A DNA stretch of 64,000 bases from Cornus controversa (Eukaryota > Streptophyta > Magnoliopsida > Cornales > Cornaceae): the NCBI GenBank assembly GCA_026545225.1, contig CM048845.1:64421033-64485032 (forward strand), in the 5' to 3' direction. The notes under the pieces are model-generated. The model was not told where the DNA came from, did not search any database, and saw only the letters and a list, made by a program, of their open reading frames with translations. The position numbers and the translations under genes were made by a program. This document shows, piece after piece, positions 34,807-49,800 of the stretch. Position 1 is the first letter of the stretch. Every line of letters begins with the position of its first letter.

Positions 34807-37800
34807 ATTTTTGTAAATATAATAAATAAAAATATTATCAATTTAAAATTATATTTTTATATTTATCATTTTATTTAAAATAAATTATTTTCAATTTTTC
34901 TTTTTATTTCTTCAATGGCGGCCCCCCTCAAAAAAAATTCTGGGTCCGTCACTAGCGGGGATAAATATACACAACACTACTACAAGCCTTCTTGTGACCG
35001 TACCTTTCAGAATCAATATTATTGTGGACAAGAGACTTTCCTAGATAAGTACATACCAGACAGAAATTGCTGAAAACATGTAGTGTGATAATTATGTAAC
35101 ATAAAAATCTAAGACTCCCTAAAATATTTTGTTATTTTGAATTAAAGCCTCTCTAAATATTTGAGGATAGCATCAAGAGTCCAGGTCTATCAATCTACTC
35201 TTCAGCCCTAACGCCCTTAACCCTCTTTCTAACATCTTCTACTCCCACCAACTTCATTGAATCATGATGTGAGGGTAGTTTGGGGTGTATAGATATATGT
35301 ATATACATATGTACGTACATTTATAGACATATACAAATTTGTGTTAGGGGTGGAACATCATGATAATGAATCGTGTTTGTGTTGTGCAAGATTATTTGTT
35401 ATACTTGTCAACCCGAACATGACCCAATTAATATTCGTGTTAGCAATCTTCAACACAAACACAACACGACCCATGTGATCTATTTAACATTAAATGAGCC
35501 ATTTAACTTGTGACCCAACCCAATCCGTTTAATATTTATTCATGATAAAATAAAAATATAACAAAAAACTAAATTGAATGAAAATTTAAGAAATTACTAC
35601 ATTTTTCACTTCATCCTAATAACTTTACACAGTCAACTTATGTTTCATAATAATACCATAAATTGACAAAAATAACAATATTGATTTAAATATATTGGTA
35701 ATATTAAATGGGTTAAAATGTGTCAGACACGTTTAGTTAAATGATCAAAACATGTTAGAACAGGTCATGGGTTGATTTGACACGATTAACAAAACTAGTC
35801 AAATCACTTGTCGGATCTCAAGCCAGCATGCATCCTGTTAAAAGTGTTGAGTGAACATTAGAGTGGTATCCAACAACACTCCCCCACACGATGACACTCC
35901 CGCAAAGTCGAACTCATGACCTCGGGCTTTGATACCATGTTAACTACCCATATACTCCAAATGCTTAAGCTTTTAGAGAGGGTGTAACTTAAAATATATA
36001 AAATCTTCAACACGCCCCCTCACGTGTGGCCTTTTTTTGGTCCAACACGTGTTTCAATTTTAATTATCAGGGTGACGGTGAGATTTGAACATGAGACCTT
36101 TGACTCTGATACCATGTGTCGGATCTCAAGCCTCCATCTCATCTAAAACCAACTGGTGTTAAGGGCAAATTTTAATCTTTTACAGACTAACACGCATCCT
36201 ATTAAGAGTGTCAGATGAACATTAGAGTGGTATCCAACAACAAAATATTTAAACGGGTTGAGCTCTCAAACCTGAACATAACACGATTAATTAAACAAGT
36301 TAATTGGATTGAAACGATTATGACACAACCACAATAAAGGTCAACCAAAACCCTCTAATTTCATGTTAGGCTCGAGTTCCGTTGACAGATCGTGTCCAAT
36401 TTTTCCACCCTTAATTTGTGCATATGCGGACTAAAAATTCTTGCAAGACATAAAAACTTAATTTTGGAAGCAAACATAATAAAACTCAAAGTAATATTCT
36501 TATTGTTGTTGGACACCACTCTCATGTTTGTTTTTGGTTCACGTCACGTGGCACTCTTATCAGGATGCGTGTTAGCACGTAAAAGATTAAAAGTTTGCCC
36601 TCCTTAACACCAATTGGTTTTTGGTGAGATGGTGGCTTGAGATCCAATAAGTGGTATCAGAGCTAGAGGTCACAGGTTCGACTTGCGTGAGTGCCATTGT
36701 GCGAGGGAGTGTTGTTGGATACCACTCTCATATTTATTGTTGGTTCACGTGGCACTCTTAACAGGATGCGTGTTAGCCCGTAAAGGATTAAAAGTTTGTC
36801 CTCCTTAACACCAATTAGTTTTAGGTGAGATGGCAGCTTAAGATCCCACAAGTCTTATAAAAGAAAGAAATCATGAAAACGGATAAATCAAAATTAAAAA
36901 ACATCTTTTAGTCTTGATTTCCCAAGTTTTCTTGCCCTTCCCATTGTTTCAAACTCGGTAGAAAGTTTGTGTTTATGCCTTCATAATGGATTCTTTTCCA
37001 ATACATATAGACTACAAAATTTATTCAGCCACTTCATTTTCTTATCGTAGAGATCCAATTTTTTTTTTATTATTTATTTAATTATTTTCCGAAATAGGAT
37101 TTTAATTGATTTGCATATGTTTTAAATGTAATTTACATATGTGGGGATGAGTTCAGAGGTTCGGAGAGTTTTGTGAGCCAATCGGCTCATGTAGAAAATT
37201 TGGGTCATCGGGACCCGGGATAGAGGTCGGGTGGGCCCGAGAATCCGGATATTTTTTCAAAAAACTTTATTTTTGGGTATAGACCAATTAGAATATTTGG
37301 AGTGACGTATAAGTGATTTCGAGTCCATAACTTCTTTCGGATTCGAAAACGGAGGTCGGAAAGGTACGTTAAGTGAGTAAGGACATTTTAGTCTTTTTAG
37401 GCGTGGGGCTTATAAATATCAAGGGACAGATATTTCAGCCACTAATTCTCTCTCTAAACAGCTGCCCAAGCTCCTCCTTCTCTCCTCTTTGAGTTCTTCA
37501 ACTTCTCTCTAGATTTAGAAGGTGCTAGGGTTTGATTCGAAGGGCGCCGAAGAAGGAAAGTACGTTCTACGCAACAAGAACTTCGTTTACAATCGAACAA
37601 AGTCGCGGTTAGGTAACTTTGAGAGTGGTGAAAGTGTGGGATAGCTTGAAACTAAAGCTATTGAGGTAGGGTGTGTGTGTTGTGTCTTCTAATTTCAAGT
37701 TAAATTTCATTTCTTGGCATAAAATGAATGTTTTTCGTGTAATATATGATGTATATAGAATCCTAGGTTGTAATCCTTGTTTTATATGCTTCCACATATG

Positions 37801-40800
37801 TTTTTCTTGCTAGAAATGGTTAGTGTATGCCTTGAATTGCATGAATTGCTTTTATGTGCAAAATGGAGTATAAATTACATATATGGGATTTTTGGGAAAA
37901 AATGATGAAAACCTAATTTGAGAGTTTTATCTTATGTATGTGTCTTATGGTTCTTCTGTGACATACTATAATTGAATTAGGACATACAATGGGTACAATG
38001 CATCGAACTTGTGAATGTGTATGCAAAATGTGAAATATTTTGTGTGAGTGTGGGGTGTATCTCAGAAGTGGCTCGTGGGAAAGTAGTAGGGGAACATATC
38101 CTATGGGGTTGAAAAACCTCAAACTTGCGCAAGATGGGTGGTAACTGCATGGGTTAGTAGCTCATAATAACCATGAACTTAAGATATGAGACTTCGGTAC
38201 GTATCTTGTGTGTGAGTGAGTGTGAACCAAATCCGAGAAAGAGTGAGTGTGTTGAGTCTTATGTGTAACTTAAGTGAATTACATGACTTGTGTGGATATT
38301 TATCCGTTTTCGATTATTGTCATATGTTATGTATATGATGGAAATATGCTATGTGTATAAAATGCGTTTATGTGGTTAAGTTATAATTGATGTATATACC
38401 ATGATGTGAACGAATTGAGCGTTTAAGCTTGTGACTAGAATGCCAGGGAGCATGACACATTTGTTGAGCATGAGTTGTGTTTTATGCATTGAATATGAAA
38501 TGTGGCCTTGAATGGATTGCACAATATATTAACCTTGAGCTCGTTGAAATTGCTCATCCCCTACACTAACACTTTCAAGATATGGCAAGGAAGTGGTTGA
38601 GGATGCACAACCATGAATTGGTCCTAGAGTAGAAGAATGAGTTTTTTTTTTTGTGTGTTTTGAGACATGTGTAGAGACGTCCATGCCGACTTGTGGCATG
38701 TGGACTAGCTTAGAAATGTTGTATCTATTTTGGATAAGAAGTATGTATGAGACTTTTAATATTCTATCTATGTATGAAAAGTTTGACAATTCTTGAAGAT
38801 TATGTAAAATTGATGGTTTTTGAAGTAGGTGTATGATAATGCATGAATTATCATTTTTGTGTTTCAAGTGTATGAGGTGGAATCTATTGTGATGAATTAT
38901 CACTTTGTGGATGCTTGGGATGTGTAGAAATGATAGTTATGTTCAATGATTGTATGTTTAGGATGATGAATTGGAAGGCGAATGATTGTTGTAATCACTT
39001 GGTGGGTTTGTTAGTGTACCGGGTGAGTGATTACGACGCATCGTAATCCCCATTACGATGCATTGTGACTTGGACTCACCTTCGAGATTCAGACCCGGTG
39101 ATGGAGTCTCCGGTGTCTCAGATTTCGAGGCGTGACACTTATCATATATCCCCAAATCATATAACCCGAAATGCCTCTCATCGGCCTTCAAATTCATCTT
39201 CACAGTCAAGAGCTTGATTGGTTTTCATTCTATATCCAAATTAACTTCAGTAGTTTGAGCATTGCTCATGTTCGGACCTATAAATATGGACAGTAAATGA
39301 TGAATTTGAAATCATGAATTCTGTTACATTCCTTCATTGCATTCTCATCAATACAACCCTTTCCTCTTGCTGCACTTTTCCTATGTTTTATGGTAATCAC
39401 GCATGTATTGCTCAATATTAGCATCAGACTTGCATCATATGATAGATCGTCCCCAATTGAAATGCTTAAATCTTCACTAATACAGGTACAAAGGAGGGTA
39501 TCAATGTATCATGACTTCTACCCACTGTAATTTGTTTCCATGACTACAATCAGGAGGAAGGCTGTCAACATTTCTATCTTTAGTCATCATAATGGAGCAC
39601 AAAATTTCTTTGATACCGACTCAATGCTACTGAGATAGAAAGGGAGAAGATCACTATCCTCAATTTAAATATACAATAAAACTAAATTGTTAGAAACATA
39701 CCAAAACTAAGCTTATCCAATATATCAACATACCATGACTCGATATTAACTTCAAATATATTAATCTATTGATGTAGGATGAAATGCTTGATACCAAATT
39801 GATGGAGGATGGAATGCTCTAATACCAAGTTGATACCAAATATCACATGGACTGTAGATGATGACTATTATTAGGTTGACACGGACTTTTTGGTGTTTGT
39901 TGAAGGATTAAATATTAAAGTTACACCCTCTCTAATAGCTTAAGCTTTTAGAGTAGATGGTTGTTAACAGTGTTATATCGGGAGAGCTTATGGAGAACGA
40001 GATATGACTCACAAGTATGAGATGCATGTGATTCGCCTTTACTTTTGGAGAAAGGGCAAAGATAGATAAAATTAGGGAATTGATGTTATTAGGGTTAGTT
40101 TTAATCTATTTTTATTATTTTGGTTATGTTTATTTTTAGGCATATTTTAGTACTTTATTATTTTAGGGTTTCTTAGGATTTGTTTATACATTTGCCTATA
40201 TATAGGCTCTCACGTGACCAAAATATCCATTTTTGATTATGGAATAATAATTGTGGTTGTAGAATTCGTTCTTTTTCTCCCTCCATTGTTCTGGCTCTTC
40301 TGAACCCCTCAGTCTATCCAGCCTCATTTTTTCAATTTATTTTCTCATTCCCTTTTTCTATTTCTCCCCTTTTTCTTCTAGCCTCATCTCATCTTCTATT
40401 TCTCATTCTGCTCTCTTCTTGGTTATAAATAAATTGGTATGAGCACCACCAATTCTACATCACCTATAATGGCAGAATTTGTTCTTTAGCTCTTCATAAT
40501 GTTTATCTGACATTTTCTACTTCTCATTCTTTTGGCATTACTGAAGAGAGCTCTCATCGAACACACATCAAAGCTTTGTTGCATTTGTGGAAGACTATTC
40601 TTGCGAGAAATGAAAAGTTTGCTTCGTAAAATAGTCTCCACTTAATTTGACAATAATATCGAAATATTATGGTTTTATTAGGGATTTCAAGATATAGCCT
40701 CTCCCTTTTCAGGGTGTATTGTACTGAACACAACCTCTGTTAAATCGACAGAACCATATAGAGTTAATAAGAGAAAAACCAACACTTCTTTAAGGAGCAT

Positions 40801-43800
40801 TCTCTTACTTGCTGACCTATCAAGGTTCCTCCTAACTTCTGTTCTGAGAGAGTGCTACTGAAGCATTGAATGCTTTCTGTTCTAGTTTTCCCCTCCAAAA
40901 ATTTATGTGCATTATGTTCATATCCAATGTTCAAACAAGCTTGATGCTAAGGCAAAAAAGTTTTCACTAGATGATGCAATGACCGTTGACATCATTATAT
41001 CAACAATCACAAAATTGGGTATCTAGCACCCTCAAACTGTTAAATTGTCTATAAACATGAAGATATCAAAGTGAATGTCTATAGTACAGACGTAAGGTTT
41101 GATGATATGTAAAATATATAAAAGTAATTCATAAAAGGTAAAAGGCCTACTGAAAATTGGTTTGCTAGAACTGGGATATCGTCACATGTTCTGGGGAATA
41201 GCTGATAGCGTTGGAACTCTCCTCTATAACTTCTTCCAATGCTTCCTGCACTGAAGGATGATGTTTTTGAGCATCAAGAGATTATTGAAATAAGTAAACT
41301 TTAAAAAGATGTTCATTGACCAACTACTAACATGACAATAATGATTTCATTATGGGAAATATAAGCTCTCTCTCACATGAATAACAATAACAAGTTGAAG
41401 GTAGTCAGGAAATGTGCAACCCACAATCATTTGTAATTGTTATAAGATTCTGCAGTGGAAAAAACAATTTCTCTTAGTCCGTTTTGCAAAATTTTGTATC
41501 GTCTGATACAAACATATTATAAGAAACATCCCGATATAGGCAAAGATTAGGCCAACTCCAGAGATCTTCAAAACCAGCTATTGTTTGGTTAACTACAATA
41601 GGATCAAGCAGCCAGTGAGTTCAATTGCAATTTCAACTCCTCAAAGCCTAACTCAATTGAATTAAATGATTAAGCAATATTTTTTAAATTAAATGATTTA
41701 TAATTATATGTTAAATGTATATAATTGATTACACCAACTTCCTTTTTGGTTTAGTGAATAAAAAGGGGATCCTTGAATATCATTATTCTTCTACCCTGTG
41801 TGTTATAGAGTTAACGCCACTTTACTAATAAAGAATAAGCCTTGGACAGTTAGAGAGATTCCTTGTTGAAAGTTTTTGATTAATTATACCTTCTTCAGTT
41901 AGAGAGATCTCGTTCTATTCTATTACACGCCATGTCTCCTCTTATATTTAAAATTTAAAGTCATTTTTTATTACTTCATCCCAAGTTAGTTTTGGTCGGC
42001 CTCTCAAGTTAATTTCTTATCTTGGTGAATAAATTATTACTCAAACGCATGATCACTAATGACTAACTCAACAAAACCTTTTCAAACTATTTGGTGTCAG
42101 CAACGAAAATTCTTTTCACGTGGATGCTACTTCAACCATTACTCATTTCTAATTTTATCATTTCTTGTTCCACACTCCCATCTCAACCTTCGTATTTTGG
42201 CCCACACTCATTTTAAGTTTTTGTTATTTCTTACCTACCTAAGATTTTGTCCCATACAGTGGTATTTTAACTATTTTAGAAATCTCTCTTTCGATTTCAA
42301 AGCGATACATCAATCACACAGTATGCCAGAAGCATTGTCACATTAACCCATCCTACATTAATTTTATGATTAACATGAACTTCAATTTCTCCATCTCAGT
42401 GAATAATTGAGCCCAGGTAACAAAAATATTTACCATTTGGTAGCTATTGACCCTCAATCTTCACTATATTCTTGTATTTCTAGTTTTGTAAAAATTATGT
42501 TTCATGTATTAAGTCTTATTTCTACTTTTCTTGAACCCTCTTGATTTTAGAGTTTCTCGCTAAACCTGTGATTTAACACCTACTTGTGCTCTAGTCTCAT
42601 CAATTTAAAATAATATAATCAACAAATAATACACCATGGAACCTCATTTTGAATGTGTTTTGCCAATTCATTCATAATTAAGGCAAGATATATAAAATCG
42701 ATACCCATCCTTGATGTAAGACCACTATAATTTGGAATTAAATTATTTCTCCAACTGTTGATCATTCACAGTTCTATAAATCCTTTCTTTTCTCAGTCTC
42801 ACTGTAGAGATCGGGTCCAACTTTGACCGATTTCCATTTTAATCATCATTTTTGCCCTAATTGCATTTTTAAATGATGTTTAGCATGTTTTAATGGTGTG
42901 AAACATGTTTGGGATATTGTTTAGAGGTTTTGGGAATTTTTAGGAACATTTGGAGAAGTTCGACTTTTTGGGTCAACGGGGACCCGAGACGTGGTCCGGG
43001 AATCTGGAAAAAATTTTAAAAAATATTATTTTTGGTCTTGGACCAAACAAAATGTTTAAAGAGTTAAGGAAGCGATTTCGGAGCCATAGCCACTTTCAAA
43101 ATTGAAAACAGAGGTCGGGAAGGTGCGTTAAGTGACCCGAGGCATTTTGGTCATTTCGAACCCAAAGATGATATAAATATCTAGGAGTTGGGATTCAGCC
43201 ATTAGATACACAGAAATATCTCTCTCTAACTCTCCCTCTTCCTCTCTCTACCTTCTTTCCTCATTTCGGAAGTCTTGGACTAGGATTTGGTGAATGCCGA
43301 AGGCAAGTGGATTGCTCTACTCAGTGAGGGTTACGCATTGGAATGAACAAAAGTCGTTTTCGGCAAAGTTGAACGGGTTGGGATTTTGGAACATTAATTT
43401 CTTGTCTTTAAGATTTGAGGTAAGGGTGTAAATCATTGCCTTACTTTGATTCTATAGGTCACATACTTGTGACATGAAACTTGTTTTTGAAAATTTTGTG
43501 AAAATGTGGTTTCCTTGCATATATGTACATAGAATTTATGTACTATGCATGGCTTAGTGATGTTTATGAATGCATATTGTGAATTTGTGTTAATTTGAAA
43601 GGTTTTGTGAGAATTGATTTCATGTGTAGAGGAAATGCAGAACAGAAGATTTTATTAAAAATGCATTGTTGTGATTTCCATGAGTTGTGAGTGAAACTGC
43701 ATTGAATATGCATGAGTTGAGATTTGAAATGCATTGACTTGGTAAATGTTATGCATTTGGTGAAAATTGTGACAATCTTGAGTTTTGGTGCATTTATGTG

Positions 43801-46800
43801 ATAATGTGCACTTATGTGAGAATTCGGAATTTTTGGGACATGTGTGAGAATTAATAAGGGCCCGGAACCCTAGGGTGCAAGACCCAAAACTTGGCCAAGC
43901 GGATGTCACTTCCGTCGGGTTAGCAACCCGTAGAAGGTAAGCAGAGTTTGTAGTCTTGAAAAGACCCTTACTATGGATTGTGACAAGCAGAAGTCCTCAG
44001 TTGAATTGATTTCCGGTTATACATGGTGTGAGTTTATTTGAGAATAATGATTTCTCTTAAATGGTGTTGCATTGAAATGTGAGACATCATGCATTATTTC
44101 AAAAATATGAATGTTTTGAGCACGAAAAATATTGAGGCATGGCATGTAGTCACTTAAAGATTTCATCGTTCATTCATGCATGGTTGCCTGAGTTAAGATA
44201 GAGTCGGGTGGATTAGTCCTACTGGGCGTGGGCGTAGTTGTATGCTCACCCCCTTCCCCAAATTCATTTTCAGATAAAGCTCCCATGGAGGATGAGGCTC
44301 AGGTTAACTTGAGAGGATTTTGAAGTTTATTTTGGATATGTATATAGATGTCCATGCTGGTTTGTGACATGTTGACTATGCTGAGATGTTGTCTTTACAT
44401 TTGAATTATGTTGATGTATTTAGATTTCAAATGTATCTGCCATATGTAGCATATGTACAACTTTTGATGAATGAATGAATAATGACCCCTTTTGGAATTG
44501 TATTGTGTATGGAATTGTGGAAATGGCCTTTGGAAATGAGAATGTTATGTTTTGAACGTATGATGCATGTTTTGGATCACTTAGAATGTTTAGCATCTTA
44601 TAGAGAATGTATGTGTGTTGAGGAATGAGAGTTTTGGCATGAAATTGTCTCAGTAGGATTCTCAGTCGAATGGATGTGATTAATCGAAGACCCATTTTCG
44701 ATTAATTGAAAATATTGATGATTTGGACCTCAAAAACCCGTATGTTTCAATTGAATCTCCAATAGACTAGCGATTAATCGATAGTGTTGTGAAAAACTGT
44801 CGCAAACCAAGCACAATCACTAAATACGACACAAAACAAAACAAGCACAACACATAGAACACAAGAATTTACATGGTTCGGCGATGTGCCTACATCCACG
44901 GCGAAGATCTGGCAAAAGGTTTCACTATGCGAAAATCAGGAGATTACAAGTTTCAACCCCAAACCCTAACTCTTGCTCTCTCACTACCTTTCTGCGTTTT
45001 CAATATTTTCTCTCGTACCCACTCCAAACCCTTAGATGCCCTTATATATTGGGCTACAAGAGAGTCCTGATCCAGCCAAAACCAGCAAGCAAAAAAATGG
45101 GTCATAAAATTTTTCCTGGAGGCGTCAAAACCGGGTCGCAACGTGACCCGGGTAGAGACAAAATTTGGGCCACAACATAACAGAAAGTCTAAAGCCGATT
45201 AATCGAAATACTCGGTTCGATTAATCGAAGGGTATATTTCGATTAATCAAAACTTGTGGTCTGCAGCTTGACTTCTGTAAGAGTGACCATGTGTGGGGCC
45301 TTAGTGAATGATTGATGTTGGATCATACATAGGTAAACATATGCATGTAATTAAGCTTCCACATTGATTTAGAGGTTGAGGTAGTTCATTAGGGTTTGAT
45401 GGGCGGAATCACCCTCGGTTTCCAACAGTCAGAAATCGGGGTGTGACACTCACCATATAATATCTTTAAGAATCTTATCATTGGCTTTATCCAAATCTGT
45501 AAATAAAATATAAAGATCTTTTTCTTCTCTATATCCTTCCAATAGTATAGATTTCATTTTTTACCTTAATGGCATTTCTTGTTGGATCTCAAGCCACCAT
45601 CTCACCTAAAACAAATTGGTATTAAGGAGGCAAACTTTAATCTTTTACGGGCTAACATGCATCCTGTTAAGAGTGCCACATGAACATGAGAGCGGTATCC
45701 AACAGCACTCCCCTGCACAATGGCTCTTGCGCAGAGTTGAACCCGTGACCTCTGGCTCTAATACCACTTGTCAGATCTCAAGCCGCAATCTCACCTAAAA
45801 CTAATTGGTATTAAAGAGAGCAAAGTTTAATCTTTTACAGGCTAACACGCATCCTGTTAAGAGTGTCATGTGAACATGAGATCGGTATCCAACAACAGCA
45901 TTAATCCTGATTGATTTTCTAATATTGTAGTTTCACATCTTAGTAGTTGTATAACTATCATCATTATCATCCCCGCCTTTATCCCATATCACTTAAGTTA
46001 GCCACGTAAATTCCCTTTTTCTGTTTTGTTCTATTATAAGCCATGTCTCCTATTATATTTAATTTTTAGAATCATTTATAATTATTTCATCATGTATTCA
46101 CTCTTTCCTAAAGTTTCATTGTATAGTTTCATAGCATGACAAGCTAATTTGATACCCCGATAATTCATACAACTTTAAATATCCCCCTTATAAATATTTT
46201 CAAACCTTAATAGGAATGCATATGATCCTAAAATCCTTCTGGTTATCATCTTTCGTACTGCAATTTTTACCTTGCACATACTGATCCAGCAAAAAAAAAG
46301 AAAAAAACAAGTTTTAGCTAATGGCCTAAGGTTACTATATTCTTTTATAAGCTCTTTGTATAATTTCATTAAAGAATTTCTCAAAATAACTTTTTCACCT
46401 TCTCTATTTTCATCATTATTCACTTAATCCTCATTCCTGACACACTAAATATTATCAAAACTGATACTTTTCCTCCCCCTTAGTGAAAACTAACAACTAT
46501 AAAAATATAAAATTTTATAAGAAAAAGTAGATATTTGACATAGATCAAAGATAACATAATTAACTTCAACTCTTTCCATGCCCATTTTATTATTTTCTAA
46601 TTTTAGGCTTTTAACAGCATATTCATACATGACAAATTGTGTCTCGTCTCACCAACAATTCTACAAATTACTTGTTAATCCATTCTTAGTTACTATCACT
46701 TACTACTTTTTTTTTAACAGTATTATATCAAGGTATACACTATCTATTTGGATCTGAAAATCAACAATATGACATTCATTATCTGGTCTCCTCATCCTAT

Positions 46801-49800
46801 TCAAGCCCAGTAAAGCTATTAATTGTGGGGTACAAGTTTCAAGACAGAGTACTATTTGTGTAAAGTTTTTCATCCAGGTCTATAGAGGTCTAACATGGAA
46901 AAAAGAGAATTTATGTGGCCATCCCCATTCATTTCGGATAAAGGCTAGGATGATGATTCATCTCTAAAAAGGTTGTGTTCACTAGTCCTGAAACCCATCA
47001 TCCATTATATATTCGATGTTACACCATGAGAAATAAAATAAAAAATCAAAGCTGATATCAAACATGTTTCAAATTAACATCAAATATATAAAGATTTGTC
47101 ACCAATAATTTGGCTGTTTACACAATTATTCTTCAGCAAAGGACACCATATTCTCTTATTTATCTTACCCATTCTTGAAGATGTTTCTATCATTTACTTT
47201 TATAACACAAGCGGCTAAAGAATCAGGTGGGGGATGGGCTCTTCCCCAGAGGGAGACTTAGGCAAGTAACGTACCGCTCTACCCCTAAGCGCCCGGATAT
47301 TAAAGGCAAGAAACAATATTAGACACTTTTCCTGCCCTCTCTAGCAAGTAAGCTTACTTAAGTAAGGACCTAACCCGGTCTGTCATTATACCTTGAGAAG
47401 TAGAAAGAATTACAATCCCCATCCCATGTAGAATTCTAGGAATTCGTTGATAGTTAGAATAGATTCATAAACCGGGTAGACTAATCCATTTTAAATTTTG
47501 AAATATTTCTTCAGGGCAAACCACTCTTGCTTTTTTCTTTGTTTACAGAAGAAGAAATAACCACTCTTGACTAGGTCTAAATTTGAAGTCAATGATTTTG
47601 TTACGGTGTAATGCATAAGTGGTATAACCATTCTTTTACAAATCAAATCCAACAATATAAAAACCAATTTCAATAATATAAATATATATAAGTTATTAGT
47701 TTTGATTTATGTTTTTTTTCTTGAATTTATTTTAATAAATTTCCCCTTCTTTTAGGGCTCTTCTTTGAGTTACTAAACATTTATGTACCAATTTTCAGAT
47801 CAACAAGCCATCAGCTAGTTCAGATTATGATCTCAATATACTTTAACCATTACTATTTACTGAAAAAATATATATATTTTAACCATTAGATTGTGATTGC
47901 ACTGATTTAACCATAATACAGATGAAATGTCACACCAGCTACACCAGCAAATGAGCAGTTGTCAGTGATCAAGAATGAATACCTACCCAATACCACCAAG
48001 CGGAACACCATGATAACATGTGATGATACGCTGATGGAAAGGATCGATTATTGATGGCTGAAATTAAAGACAAGAAATATAATGGTGGTGGAAGAAATTA
48101 GAATGAAACTTGCATGAAAATTTTTAACAGTCCAAAAACTATATAAAACATATATATAAGCAATCATTTCTGGGTAAGAGATAATACTCTTCCTTCAGAA
48201 GCTTCTTCTTTTAAATGCTGCCGCATCCGCATAATAAATGCAGCCTTCCAAAAATTAAAATGGTTAATAAGACATAATAGACAAGAGGATCAAAATAAGC
48301 AAGATGCATAGCAGTTAAAGGTCCTTGATGAAAGAGAAATGATGTCATTATCATTTTTAGATAACTTGAAGGTTCTCTAAATCACCGATTATTTTTGAAC
48401 AAAATAAGCAAGATACATAGTAGTGAAAGGTCGTTGATGAAAGAGAAATGATGTCATTATCATTTTTAGATAACTTGAAGGTTCTCTAAATCACCTATTA
48501 CTTTCTTATTTTCTGTTTTCAATCTTCCTTTTTGTTTTCGCCCTTCTATTCTTCTTTTGTTTTTCTCCCTCACCCTAGCAATCATGATAAGTTACACACA
48601 AAAAATTAAAAAGGAATGCTATTCTATAATGAAAAAATCGAAACTCATAGCATTGGGTAGTGGGTAAATTATGGCTAGCCAAGTGCGCGAGGTTCCCGCC
48701 ATTGCAAGACCTGGGAAGGGTCAGATGTACGCAACCTTACTCCGCATGTAGAGAGATTATTTTCCATTTGGACCCGTGACCTGGAGGTCACAACTGAGCA
48801 ACCTTACTGTAGTGGGTAAACTATGCTGATCATAATTTCCTGCCCCAGACCCAAGATCAATTAAAGGTATCAGAGCATTCAATCAACAACTCATCAGAAC
48901 TAAGAGAAGAGGTCCTTTCCCAACTTCGACATCTGTGTAGTGCTATGTCAAACACAAGCATATTTATACAACTTAAGACAATGAGGCTTTTCCTGTTCAA
49001 ATTACATATCTAAACATATCTTATTTTTTATGTTAATATATTTAATTCTGATTTCTAAATTAACGGGCTTGATCAGTTAGAACTAATGATCTAACATAGC
49101 TTTTGGGGAAAAGATGACTCAAAATTGTGAGAAGAGGGGTGTTTAGGATTCTTTAGCAATGAAAGGGATGTTATCTTGTACTGGAGGAGTCACAGAACAG
49201 GTGTTGCGAACAAGTGCTCTGTTGGTACTTGCTGGTGCCATTCTGTTTCCCATTTCATTTTCTTTATTGTCATCTAACTTGTAGAAGAGTTAATGGCTTT
49301 TCCAGGATTTTAGTACATATTTGGTGGTTATCGAAGCTTGTGGAAGCATATACTTCACTGTTCGAATGTTGGTTGTGATTTGTACCTTCTGCCAGTGAAT
49401 ACTTATATCCAGTGGACTACATAAAATTATACTTTTCAGATATTGTAATCCAAGAAATAGTTGTACAAACTGGCATAGGCTCAAAAATTCTGAACTGACA
49501 TAGACACACTAGAGGGTTCGTCATGAGCTACATTAACAGCAATACTCCCATACAGAATTGTTTTGACATCATAAACCGAAACACATGCAACTCAAACACA
49601 TTCCACTATCCAAAACCAAATCGCATTTGACTTTGGATTATAGGAAGCCATGACAGACACTGTATCAGTATCATTACCAATTCTAGTGTCAATATCCTTG
49701 TTACAAAGGCTTTGAGTATGTTCATTTGTACATGTTAATTATATATATCTATATATGCTTAGGACAATAGGTCTATGGATATTAATTTGCAACTAACTAA

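Larger units (their letters stand above)
42804..45447 (+). mobile_element. Solo LTR, Ty3-gypsy (Tekay/Del-like), copy 2
   Basis: It starts TGTAGAGATCGGG and ends GGGGTGTGACA. The perfect 5-bp duplication CTCAC lies at 42799-42803 and 45448-45452. A TATA-like gatataaatatc near 43170 precedes a CT-rich tract. It aligns with copy 1 over long stretches, for example tataatttttgg/tattatttttggtc and gaggtcgggaaggt. It is interrupted by a short copia-like LTR at 44785-45182; without that it is about 2.24 kb. It lies antisense in intron 4. Confidence 0.9.

Noticed and set aside
47220-47370. Organellar tRNA or rRNA in the GC-richer patch
   Set aside because: I could not fold or recognise any organellar RNA there. 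Only the adjacent rps8 segment is supported.
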